From contig JALTKX010000281.1 in NCBI GenBank assembly GCA_027006055.1, forward strand, positions 1-32,076: a stretch of 32,076 nucleotides of DNA. The letters run 5' to 3'. Position 1 is the stretch's first letter; every line of letters starts with the position of its first letter. The translations under genes were made by a program, and so were the position numbers. The stretch is from Calditrichia bacterium. Its GTDB lineage: Bacteria; Calditrichota; Calditrichia; Calditrichales; J004. Below, one piece after another: positions 21,420-29,519 of the stretch. Under the pieces are notes generated by a model that had not been told where the DNA came from, did no database searches, and was given only the letters and a program-made list of their open reading frames with translations.

Positions 21420-22607
21420 TTAGGGAATATAACCGTGTTCCAGATTAAGCAACGAGTTGCGGTCATCAAACTGTTTGTTCCAGCGTTGATCGATGGAATA
21501 GACCATGCCGAATTGCAGCCGGGTTTCACTGCGGCCGTACAGGCTTTTCAGATCTCCGTTAAAACGGGCATGTTGTATCTGAACGGTGATGTCGAAATTT
21601 TCACCTAACCTGTAAAAAAAGTTGGATATTAGCTGCCACTGGCTGGTTGGGGTTGTTATATCCGGGAAAACCTTATAACCGGCGGAGAGGGCCCATTGCA
21701 GGGTGGGACGTTCCAGTTTACGGTATAAGAATCTCAGGGAGCCGAAAACAGCGGTCGAGCGGGCGCGGGTTAAATCAAAATAGTTGCCGATAGTTCGGAT
21801 GTCATCAAAACCCCGGTTATAGATGCTCTGTATACGCGCATCCCAGAAATAGAGAGGGTCTGCTTTAATATTGATTATAGCCGATGCCAGGATGTTAAAA
21901 AGCGTTTTGTCCAACTGGGTGGAGTAGCCCCGACGGTCGGTCAGAAAGTTGTTAAAACTAAGGCCAAGCTGTTGCACAAAGGGCCGGTTCCATATCTGTG
22001 TTTCCGGGACGAGATATTCAAAAGCGATACCGACGGCATTCAGGCTGAAATCGGTTTCCGACGAAGCGGGCTGTTGAGGTGTGCGGGTGAAGTGTTCTCC
22101 GTGGAGGCGTATCCAGTACCGTTGCCCGAACAGGCGCGCCGCTTCGATAACATTGCCGTATTGATTATCTTCGGTATTCTCTCCCGATGAAAAGGGATTG
22201 AGTACATCACTAAAAGCCATGGCGTCATCATCACGAAGGGTTGGAAATTCTATCAGGGTACTGCGCACGCGTGATCGTCCCATTTTCAGGATATTTTTTT
22301 GATTTTCCAGTTGCAGAAAGGTTTGATGAAAAAAGACTTGCCCCAAATCGGAGTCGGCATCGGGGAATTGCAGCCCCATAACCAACTGTCCGCGAAAATC
22401 ACTATACATCTTTTGGCGAAATCCGAGCAACAAACCGGTATCGGAAAAATCGTTAACCGAGCTTGTTTTTTGGCTGCCGCTGATATCTGTGTTAAAAGAC
22501 ATTACACCCCGGGCGCCCAACTGTATCTCCGGGCTTACCTGTCCCGTAGCGCCCTGGATAAAGAGCATCAGCCCCAGAAGGCTGTAAAGTTTTTTTAGAT
22601 GATTCAT
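21420..22607 (-). CDS. Predicted outer-membrane beta-barrel protein (unknown function)
   Basis: Signal peptide MNHLKKLYSLLGLMLFIQGATGQ, then many amphipathic aromatic-rich strands. Start at 22607 preferred over 22664. Directly downstream of the multicopper oxidase gene on the same strand. Confidence 0.65.
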   Translation of the reverse strand: MNHLKKLYSLLGLMLFIQGATGQVSPEIQLGARGVMSFNTDISGSQKTSSVNDFSDTGLLLGFRQKMYSDFRGQLVMGLQFPDADSDLGQVFFHQTFLQLENQKNILKMGRSRVRSTLIEFPTLRDDDAMAFSDVLNPFSSGENTEDNQYGNVIEAARLFGQRYWIRLHGEHFTRTPQQPASSETDFSLNAVGIAFEYLVPETQIWNRPFVQQLGLSFNNFLTDRRGYSTQLDKTLFNILASAIINIKADPLYFWDARIQSIYNRGFDDIRTIGNYFDLTRARSTAVFGSLRFLYRKLERPTLQWALSAGYKVFPDITTPTSQWQLISNFFYRLGENFDITVQIQHARFNGDLKSLYGRSETRLQFGMVYSIDQRWNKQFDDRNSLLNLEHGYIP

Positions 22608-22647
22608 TTTTTTCTCCTGAAATTTTATGAGATGAAAAGAGACTTTT

Positions 22648-23838
22648 CTATTCATCCAAAGCAACGATGGGCAGGTTTTTCAACCCCATCTTTTGCGCCA
22701 TCATATTTAGTCTGGTTTCTTCCGCCGGCAGGTCTTCATAAACCAGGGCCAGCAGGTTGCCGCCGGGATACAAGCCGTTATTGGTTACCCGCCGTGTATC
22801 GTGATCGTGGAAGGTCCATATTCCGCGATTTTTACCTTCGATGATGATATCGATTGTTTTGCCCGGACTCAGGCGCAGGGTGTTGCGTTGCCAGGGGTAC
22901 GGTACGGGCAGGCCGTCATCGGCCACCTGCCAGAAATCATGACCGTGCAGATGCAGGTAATGCTCCTCGGTGCCGGCATTAATCAGACGCACGCGGATAT
23001 TCTCACCCTCGGTGATAAAGAGCGCCGGAGTGGAAGGATAGGATTTACCGTTAACTGTAAACCAGTTAGGGACGGGTAACTCATCGGGCGCGCGCCGGTT
23101 GACTACATACGGCGGTTGATACCCGTTCTTTACGGCATCCTCAAATTCTTTCTTACTATCGAAAACGGCAAAACGCTCCTTATTAAAACGACCGGTTTTC
23201 ATCATGTACATACGTTCTTTCATGCGCTCCAGCATGCTGTTCATCTCTTCACGTAAAAAATTAACGTCATGGGCTGAGTATAGCAGGGTATATTCACGAT
23301 CATACGGAAAACGGGAGCGTACGGGGTCATCGGGGTCCTCTATAATAAAGCTGCCATACATACCCGCCTGCATATGCAGCAATGTTCCCCAATGGCAATG
23401 ATAAAAATGGGTGCCCGCGGGTTCGGCGGTAAACTCATAAACAAATTCCTGACCCGGCATTACCGGCATCTGGGTCACATAGGGCACGCCGTCCATACGC
23501 CAGGGCACATGCAGGCCGTGCCAGTGAATAGTGTGGTTGAGTTCTGTTTTATTTTTAAAGATAACACGTACCTTATCTCCCTTGTTAACACGGATTTCCG
23601 GGCCGGGAACCTGGTTGTTAAAGGCCAGGGTATGGATTTTGAAACCGGGAACTATTTCCTGTTGGTGGATGTCGATAAAGAGGTGAAACTCCTTGACATC
23701 TCCATCCAGGGTGGGCTCCAGAACATAGGGATATTTTTGCTTGTTGGCGGCCTTAAAGGGAGCGCCGAGCAACGTTCCGGGCAACAAGGCTCCCGCCGTT
23801 ATCATCCCGGATGCTTGTATAAAGGTTCTTCTTTTCAT
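22648..23838 (-). CDS. Multicopper oxidase (two-domain, CopA/laccase-like) with N-terminal export signal
   Basis: MKRRTFIQASG signal; NHTIHWHGLHVPWRMDGVPYVTQMPVMPG; THFYHCHWGTLLHMQAGMYG; HYLHLHGHDFW; WTFHDHDTRRVTNNG. Confidence 0.92.
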   Translation of the reverse strand: MKRRTFIQASGMITAGALLPGTLLGAPFKAANKQKYPYVLEPTLDGDVKEFHLFIDIHQQEIVPGFKIHTLAFNNQVPGPEIRVNKGDKVRVIFKNKTELNHTIHWHGLHVPWRMDGVPYVTQMPVMPGQEFVYEFTAEPAGTHFYHCHWGTLLHMQAGMYGSFIIEDPDDPVRSRFPYDREYTLLYSAHDVNFLREEMNSMLERMKERMYMMKTGRFNKERFAVFDSKKEFEDAVKNGYQPPYVVNRRAPDELPVPNWFTVNGKSYPSTPALFITEGENIRVRLINAGTEEHYLHLHGHDFWQVADDGLPVPYPWQRNTLRLSPGKTIDIIIEGKNRGIWTFHDHDTRRVTNNGLYPGGNLLALVYEDLPAEETRLNMMAQKMGLKNLPIVALDE

Positions 23839-24068
23839 GGAGAACTCCTGTAGTATGGAATGTTTTTCAGATGCAGGGTTTTGGAACAATATAAGTTTAC
23901 CGGTCTCAAAATAAAAAGAAAAATCCGCTTTTATTACGTTTGTTAATCAATAGAGGTTTTATGTCACTTTATTGCGTGTGATAAATCGAAATAAATTTCC
24001 ATCCGAAGGATTGGAGAGGCGTTTTTGGCCGTTTATGTGTAAATTGTCTTTTTAACGAGGAATTGGAA

Positions 24069-24260
24069 ATGAATGTAAAGATAGAAGAATCGTTGTTGGC
24101 TTCCCTGGAGGAGCATCGCAAGGAAACTCCGTTCCGGGATATTCATGAATTGGTCGACTTTATTATACGGGATTATCTGCTGGCACGGAAGGCTGAAAGT
24201 TCCGCGGAAGATGGAGACGATGAGCTGGATAAACGTCTGCGCGACCTGGGATATATGTAA
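24069..24260 (+). CDS. Small ribbon-helix-helix/CopG-like protein
   Basis: MNVKIEESLLASLEEHRKETPFRDIHELVDFIIRDYLLARK...DDELDKRLRDLGYM; stop overlaps the next start (TAATG). ATG at 24069 preferred over TTG at 24063. Confidence 0.6.
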   Translation: MNVKIEESLLASLEEHRKETPFRDIHELVDFIIRDYLLARKAESSAEDGDDELDKRLRDLGYM

Positions 24261-25126
24261 TGGCCATAGATTTGCACAGTCACACCACCTTTTCCGACGG
24301 CACCCTGAGTCCGCGCCAGCTGGTTGAAGAAGCGCTGAATAAAAAGCTAACGGCCCTGGCCGTTACCGATCACGATGAGACAGGCGGCTGCCTTCCGGCC
24401 ATGAAAGCCGCCGAAAACAGCGGGCTGCGACTCATTCCGGGGGTGGAGCTGAGTATAGACTATCCCTTGCCGGGCAAGGCGCATATGCATGTGCTGGGGC
24501 TGTTTATCGATCCGCGGAATGAGCGGATGTTAAACGGTTTGGCGGAGTTGAGCCGGGCCCGCGAGGAAAGGGCGGAACGCATCATCCGGCAGCTGAATAA
24601 AAGCGGCATGGCCCTCTCCGTGGATGAGCTTAAGGAATTAGCCGGCGGCGGAAGCATCGGAAGGCCGCATATTGCCACCCTGATGAAAAAACACGGCTAT
24701 GTCTCTTCGGTATGGGAAGCTTTTGATAAGTATCTGGCCAAGGGCAAGGTGGGCTATGTTTCCAAAAAGAAATTGAAATTCAGTGAAGCCGCGGATATGG
24801 TGCATGCCGCGGGAGGTTTGGTTATTTTGGCCCATCCCGTAAGCCTGAATCAGAAAAACTATAAAAGCTATACAAAAATTTTCCGCGAACTGCGCGCCGC
24901 CGGGCTGGACGGACTGGAGGCGTACTATTCCAACCATGTATGGAGCATGACCCGTTTTTTACTGGAGGCGGCCCACAAGCTGGGCTTGTGCGTTTCCGGC
25001 GGTTCGGATTTCCATGGTTCCGTAAAGCCGGATATACAGTTGGGCAAGGGACGGGGCAGTCTGTATGTTCCCGATGCGCTGATTGAAAAGCTGCTACAGT
25101 ACAGGAAAGAAAAGTATGGCCATTGA
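24260..25126 (+). CDS. PHP-domain phosphoesterase (TrpH/YciV-like)
   Basis: DLHSHTTFSDGTLSP, AVTDHDETGG, IPGVELS, GRPHIATLM, LAHPVSL, SGGSDFHG: complete PHP metal motifs. Confidence 0.92.
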   Translation: MAIDLHSHTTFSDGTLSPRQLVEEALNKKLTALAVTDHDETGGCLPAMKAAENSGLRLIPGVELSIDYPLPGKAHMHVLGLFIDPRNERMLNGLAELSRAREERAERIIRQLNKSGMALSVDELKELAGGGSIGRPHIATLMKKHGYVSSVWEAFDKYLAKGKVGYVSKKKLKFSEAADMVHAAGGLVILAHPVSLNQKNYKSYTKIFRELRAAGLDGLEAYYSNHVWSMTRFLLEAAHKLGLCVSGGSDFHGSVKPDIQLGKGRGSLYVPDALIEKLLQYRKEKYGH

Positions 25127-26501
25127 CCGTAAAATGTTTGTATTGGGACTGGATTGTGCCGCGCCACAGCTTTTGTTTGAAAAATGGAAAGAGGAGCTGC
25201 CTCATTTTGCCTCACTGATGGATGCGGGGCTGTATGGTCCGATGCGTAGCTGCGATCCTCCCATAACCGTGCCCGCCTGGAGCGTGATGACCACCGGTCT
25301 TGATCCGGGCGAACTGGGTGTCTACGGTTTTCATAACCGCGCTTCCCACAAATATTTTGATCTTTTTATCGCCAACGGCAGCCATATACGGGCGCCGCGT
25401 ATCTGGGATATCCTTTCCGACGCCGGCAAACACAGTATCGTTATCGGTGTGCCGCAGACCTTTCCCGTTAAAGCCCTGCGCGGCTATCTGGTGGCCGGCT
25501 TAATGGCCCGGCGCGGAGATAATTTTACCTGGCCCGCCGGACTAAAACAAACTTTGTTGAAGCATGTCCCGGATTACCGCACCGATATTGAAGACTTCCG
25601 TCATCTGTCGCCGGACAGGCTGCTGCGCGCGATTTATACGATGACGGCGGCCCGTTTTAAATGGGCGGAGCGGATGATGAAGCATTATCCCTGGGACTTT
25701 TTTATGCTGGTGGAAATAGGTCTGGACCGAATACATCATGCTTTTTGGCACTATATGGCCGAAGAGAGCCCCTATCATCAAAAGGAGAGCCCCTATAAGC
25801 AGGCTATCCGTCAATATTATCTTTTCCTCGATAAAGGACTGGGACGGCTTTTGCAAAATCTCCCAGAACATTGCGATGTGATGGTTGTTTCCGATCATGG
25901 CGCGAAAACCATGAAGGGGCTTATGCGGATTAACCAATGGTTGATAAACGAGGGTTATCTGGTATTAAAGACCGTGCCGGAAAGTCCGCAAAGGCTGACG
26001 GCCTTCATGGTCGACTGGACCAAAACAAAGGCCTGGGCGGATGGCGGCTACTATGCCCGGATTTACCTTAATGTGCGGGGGAGAGAACCCGAGGGCATTG
26101 TGCCATCCTCCTCTGTTGCCGTTTTAAAGGCAGAGCTTAGGGAGAAACTCGCCCGCCTTGCCCTGAATGGGGATGATGAAGCCAACGGCCGTGTAGTCGA
26201 CCCCGGGGAAAGCTACAGGGAGCAAAAGGGCATAGCGCCCGACCTTATGCTCTATGTGGGGGAGCTGTCTTACCGCGCCAGCGCTTCCGTGGGAGGTACG
26301 GAAGATATTTTTACCTTGGAAAACGACACCGGCCCCGATGGCGCCAATCATGATTTTGAAGGAGTATGCATACTGAAAGGGCAGGGAATAACCCCGGGCA
26401 AATTAAAAAACGGCACCATATATGACGTGGCTCCAACCATTCTGGCACGCCTGGGACAGGCGGCGGATGAAGGGATGAAAGGACGGGTACTGGGAACATG
26501 A
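25116..26501 (+). CDS. Alkaline-phosphatase-superfamily protein (type I phosphodiesterase/nucleotide pyrophosphatase-like), copy 1
   Basis: VLGLDCAAPQLL, CDPPITVPAWSVMTTGLDPGELGVYGF, MLVEIGLDRIHHAFW, VVSDHGAKTM, GANHDFEGVCILKG. ATG 25116 preferred over 25083. Confidence 0.9.
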   Translation: MAIDRKMFVLGLDCAAPQLLFEKWKEELPHFASLMDAGLYGPMRSCDPPITVPAWSVMTTGLDPGELGVYGFHNRASHKYFDLFIANGSHIRAPRIWDILSDAGKHSIVIGVPQTFPVKALRGYLVAGLMARRGDNFTWPAGLKQTLLKHVPDYRTDIEDFRHLSPDRLLRAIYTMTAARFKWAERMMKHYPWDFFMLVEIGLDRIHHAFWHYMAEESPYHQKESPYKQAIRQYYLFLDKGLGRLLQNLPEHCDVMVVSDHGAKTMKGLMRINQWLINEGYLVLKTVPESPQRLTAFMVDWTKTKAWADGGYYARIYLNVRGREPEGIVPSSSVAVLKAELREKLARLALNGDDEANGRVVDPGESYREQKGIAPDLMLYVGELSYRASASVGGTEDIFTLENDTGPDGANHDFEGVCILKGQGITPGKLKNGTIYDVAPTILARLGQAADEGMKGRVLGT

Positions 26502-27802
26502 GCGAGACGCCTGTTATAGTGATTGCCCTGGATGGGGTTCCCTTTTCGTTGCTACGGCACTACTTTGAACGGGGAAAAATGTCCTGCTTAAAACAACTGG
26601 CCGACCGGGGCGCCTTTAAGGAGATTGTCTCGGTACAGCCGCCGCTATCGGCGCCGGCCTGGGCCTCGTTTTTAACGGGCGTTGCTCCCCATGAACATGG
26701 CATCCTCAGCTTTACCGAGCGTGATGCGCGGAGCCTGAACTGGTATACGCCGAATGCCGCTCATTTACGTCGGCCCACGCTTTTGCAAAAGCTCTCCGAC
26801 AAAGGCCGGCGGGTTTTTAGCATGAATATACCGGTTACCTATCCTCCTGTTAAGATAAATGGGATTTCCATTTGTGGTTTTTTAGGGCCGGATTTGGAGC
26901 GGGGTGTATATCCCGCCTCTGAAATTTCTTTTTTGAAAAACAAAGCCTACCGCATTGATAGTGACGTAAATCTGGCCAAGAGGGATATGGCGGCCTTTTT
27001 GGAGGATCTGCATGTGGTGCTGGACAGGAGGTTGGAAACAGCCCGTCATTATGCCCTCGGGGAGCAGTGGGACTTATTTATGGTGCATATTATGGAAACG
27101 GACAGGTTGCATCATTTCACCTTTGAATCCTTTCAAAGGAGTGATCCGGATATGCTCCGTTTCTATGATGCTCTTTATGGGAAAATTGATCGTTTTATCG
27201 GCTGGATGGTAGATAATCACCCACCGGACAGCCGCTTTGTGTTGCTTTCCGATCATGGTTTTACGGTTTTAAAGCGGGAAATATATCTTAATCACTGGCT
27301 GTGGCAACAGGGCTATCTGCGTTTCGCGCATCCAAGTCCGGCCAATCTGCACCATATCCACCCGGACAGCCGCGCCTATTCCCTTTATCCGGGACGTATC
27401 TTTATCAATCTACGCGGCCGGGAGAAAAACGGACGGGTAACGATAGAGGAGTATGATTTTCTGCGTCGCGAACTGACGGAACGTCTGGCGGCTCTGCGCG
27501 ACCCCGTCGACGGAGCGCCGGTAATAAAACAGGTTCTGCGGGGAGAAGACGTCTATGCGCCCCATATCCCGGCCACCACGCATAACCCGCTTTATGTCGC
27601 CTATCCGGATTTACTGGCCCTGCCTTACAATGGTTATGATTTGAAGGGCGTTCTGTGGCACCGGGAACTCTCGGCCAAAACCGTTTATACGGGTATGCAC
27701 AGTTTTGATGACGCCTTTTTGATAAGCAATGACAAATCATTGGTTGAGCGTTCCGCTTCCATCACGGATGTGGGCGGAGAAGTGGCGGCTCTGTTTATGT
27801 AG
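26498..27802 (+). CDS. Alkaline-phosphatase-superfamily protein (type I phosphodiesterase/nucleotide pyrophosphatase-like), copy 2
   Basis: VIALDGVPFSLL, VQPPLSAPAWASFLTGVAPHEHGILSF, HIMETDRLHHFTF, LLSDHGFTVL, GMHSFDDAFLIS; start overlaps the previous stop by 4 nt. Confidence 0.9.
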   Translation: MSETPVIVIALDGVPFSLLRHYFERGKMSCLKQLADRGAFKEIVSVQPPLSAPAWASFLTGVAPHEHGILSFTERDARSLNWYTPNAAHLRRPTLLQKLSDKGRRVFSMNIPVTYPPVKINGISICGFLGPDLERGVYPASEISFLKNKAYRIDSDVNLAKRDMAAFLEDLHVVLDRRLETARHYALGEQWDLFMVHIMETDRLHHFTFESFQRSDPDMLRFYDALYGKIDRFIGWMVDNHPPDSRFVLLSDHGFTVLKREIYLNHWLWQQGYLRFAHPSPANLHHIHPDSRAYSLYPGRIFINLRGREKNGRVTIEEYDFLRRELTERLAALRDPVDGAPVIKQVLRGEDVYAPHIPATTHNPLYVAYPDLLALPYNGYDLKGVLWHRELSAKTVYTGMHSFDDAFLISNDKSLVERSASITDVGGEVAALFM

Positions 27803-27902
27803 ATGCTGTTAAAGCGAATTTCCATATGACGCCCGGTGAAAAATTGGTTTTGAATCATTTGCTTATTCCCGTAGATTTTCAACATAGATTTTGCGAGGTG
27901 AT

Positions 27903-28409
27903 ATGAAAAAATGGTATGTGCTTTACACCCGTCCGCGGCACGAAAAAAAGGTACGCGACGGGTTGGAAGAGAAAAATATTGAGGTTTTTCTGCCGCTGGT
28001 CACAAAAACGGCGGTATATAAGAACCGTAAAAAAAAGAGTGAGGTGCCCCTTTTTTCCAGTTATATATTCAGTTGTTTTGACTATAAAGACCGTTTTTCC
28101 GTTCTGGAAACACATGGCGTAATCAAACTGGTAAACTTTAAGGGCCAACCCGGCGTGGTGCCGGAGTGGCAGATTGAATCGTTAAAACTGATGCTTAAAA
28201 ATCCGGAAAGTCTGCGGATGGAAAATTACTTCCGTCAGGGAGACCTTGTGGAGGTCATACATGGCCCCTTTAAGGGCATGCGCGGCACGGTTGTAAACCG
28301 CCGCGGGGAAACACGGCTGTTAATTACCATCGAAGGCATCCTGCAAACGCTTTCGGTGGAGATAGACAGCGATAGCGTGGAAGTTTGTAAAGCAGGGGAG
28401 GCGGTATAA
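27903..28409 (+). CDS. NusG-like transcription elongation/antitermination factor (RfaH/UpxY-type specialised paralog)
   Basis: MKKWYVLYTRPRHEKKVRDGLEEKNIEVFLPLV (NGN domain) and FRQGDLVEVIHGPFKGMRGTVVNRRGE (KOW). Located among surface-polymer-type genes rather than next to ribosomal genes. ATG 27903 preferred over TTG 27891. Confidence 0.88.
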   Translation: MKKWYVLYTRPRHEKKVRDGLEEKNIEVFLPLVTKTAVYKNRKKKSEVPLFSSYIFSCFDYKDRFSVLETHGVIKLVNFKGQPGVVPEWQIESLKLMLKNPESLRMENYFRQGDLVEVIHGPFKGMRGTVVNRRGETRLLITIEGILQTLSVEIDSDSVEVCKAGEAV

Positions 28410-28679
28410 ATGCTGTTACCTCCCTCGGATAATAAAGACCTGGCGGTTAAGCGCTTTGGTTATCTTCTTTCCCTGGCTTTTATGTTTTTGGCAAACGTGG
28501 GGATTGTAAATGAATGGCCCAGTACGCCGTTATGGTTTCTGGTAACCATGTATCTGTTATTGGGCAGTTTGTGGATACCCGGGCTTATACGGCCGCTTTA
28601 TAACTGGTTTGGTCGCTATATTATTAAACCCGATGCATCGGACAAGGAGCCTTCCGATGATATATTTAGTCAAAATTAG
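28410..28679 (+). CDS. Small two-TM membrane protein (possibly SxtJ-like)
   Basis: Starts directly after the NusG-like stop; KRFGYLLSLAFMFLANVGI...LWFLVTMYLLLGSLWIPGLIRPLYNWFGRYI hydrophobic pattern. Confidence 0.6.
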   Translation: MLLPPSDNKDLAVKRFGYLLSLAFMFLANVGIVNEWPSTPLWFLVTMYLLLGSLWIPGLIRPLYNWFGRYIIKPDASDKEPSDDIFSQN

Positions 28680-28687
28680 AAGGTTTT

Positions 28688-29410
28688 ATGTACAGGGATA
28701 GTAATTTACGCACCATCTTAAAAACAATCTCCTGGCGTTTTACGGCCACGGCCACCACCGTTACCCTGGTTTATCTTTTTACCGGTCAGATTCGCACCGC
28801 CATTGAGGTAGGGCTGCTGGAAATGGTGGCCAAGATGGTCATCTATTATTTGCATGAAAAGGGCTGGGCGCGTTTAAAGTTTGGTCGTGTGGAAATACCC
28901 GCCTATGTTATTTGGATTACGGGCATGCCCTATTCGGGGAAAACCACCCTGGGAAACATGCTGGCCGAAAGTCTGGGGAAGGATCAACGTAAAATTCAGC
29001 GCCTGGACAGCCACACGGTACGTTCACTTTTTCCCGAGACGGGATTTAGCCGGGAAGAAGTGAACCGGCATATAAAACGGGTGGGACACCTGGCGTCTAT
29101 TTTGGAGAAGAATGGCATCATTGCCATCGCCTCTTTCGTTTCACCCTATGCGGAGAGCAGGGAATTTGTACGCGGTTTGTGCAATAATTTTGTTGAGGTA
29201 CATTTGCAATCAACGGCGGAATATGCCCGGCAGTTTGATAAGGATGGTTTTTTTGAGCGCATAGATAAAGGTGAGATCAAAGATGTGCCCGGTGTGGACC
29301 GGCCATACGAACATTGCGAGAACACCGAAATGATGTTTGATATGCGCCGGCACAGCCTTCGGGAGGTACATGATGCGGTACTCGCCTATGTCAGGAAATC
29401 GTATAACTGA
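28688..29410 (+). CDS. Fusion protein: N-terminal DUF2061-like membrane domain plus adenylylsulfate (APS) kinase-like domain
   Basis: TILKTISWRFTATATTVTLVYLFTGQIRTAIEVGLLEMVAKMVIYYLHEKGWARLKFG (DUF2061-like) followed by ITGMPYSGKTTLGNMLAE P-loop, RVGHLASILEKNGIIAIASFVSPYAESREFVR and GEIKDVPGVDRPYE (APS kinase). Confidence 0.87.
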   Translation: MYRDSNLRTILKTISWRFTATATTVTLVYLFTGQIRTAIEVGLLEMVAKMVIYYLHEKGWARLKFGRVEIPAYVIWITGMPYSGKTTLGNMLAESLGKDQRKIQRLDSHTVRSLFPETGFSREEVNRHIKRVGHLASILEKNGIIAIASFVSPYAESREFVRGLCNNFVEVHLQSTAEYARQFDKDGFFERIDKGEIKDVPGVDRPYEHCENTEMMFDMRRHSLREVHDAVLAYVRKSYN

Positions 29411-29519
29411 TTATTTGTGTTTATGACGGAATAGCGGCCACATCCCGTGCCGTTCTATAAGTTTCCCCGAAAGTTTCGATAGTTGGATTATATAACCTAA
29501 TGTGTGGTTGGATAGTGTT

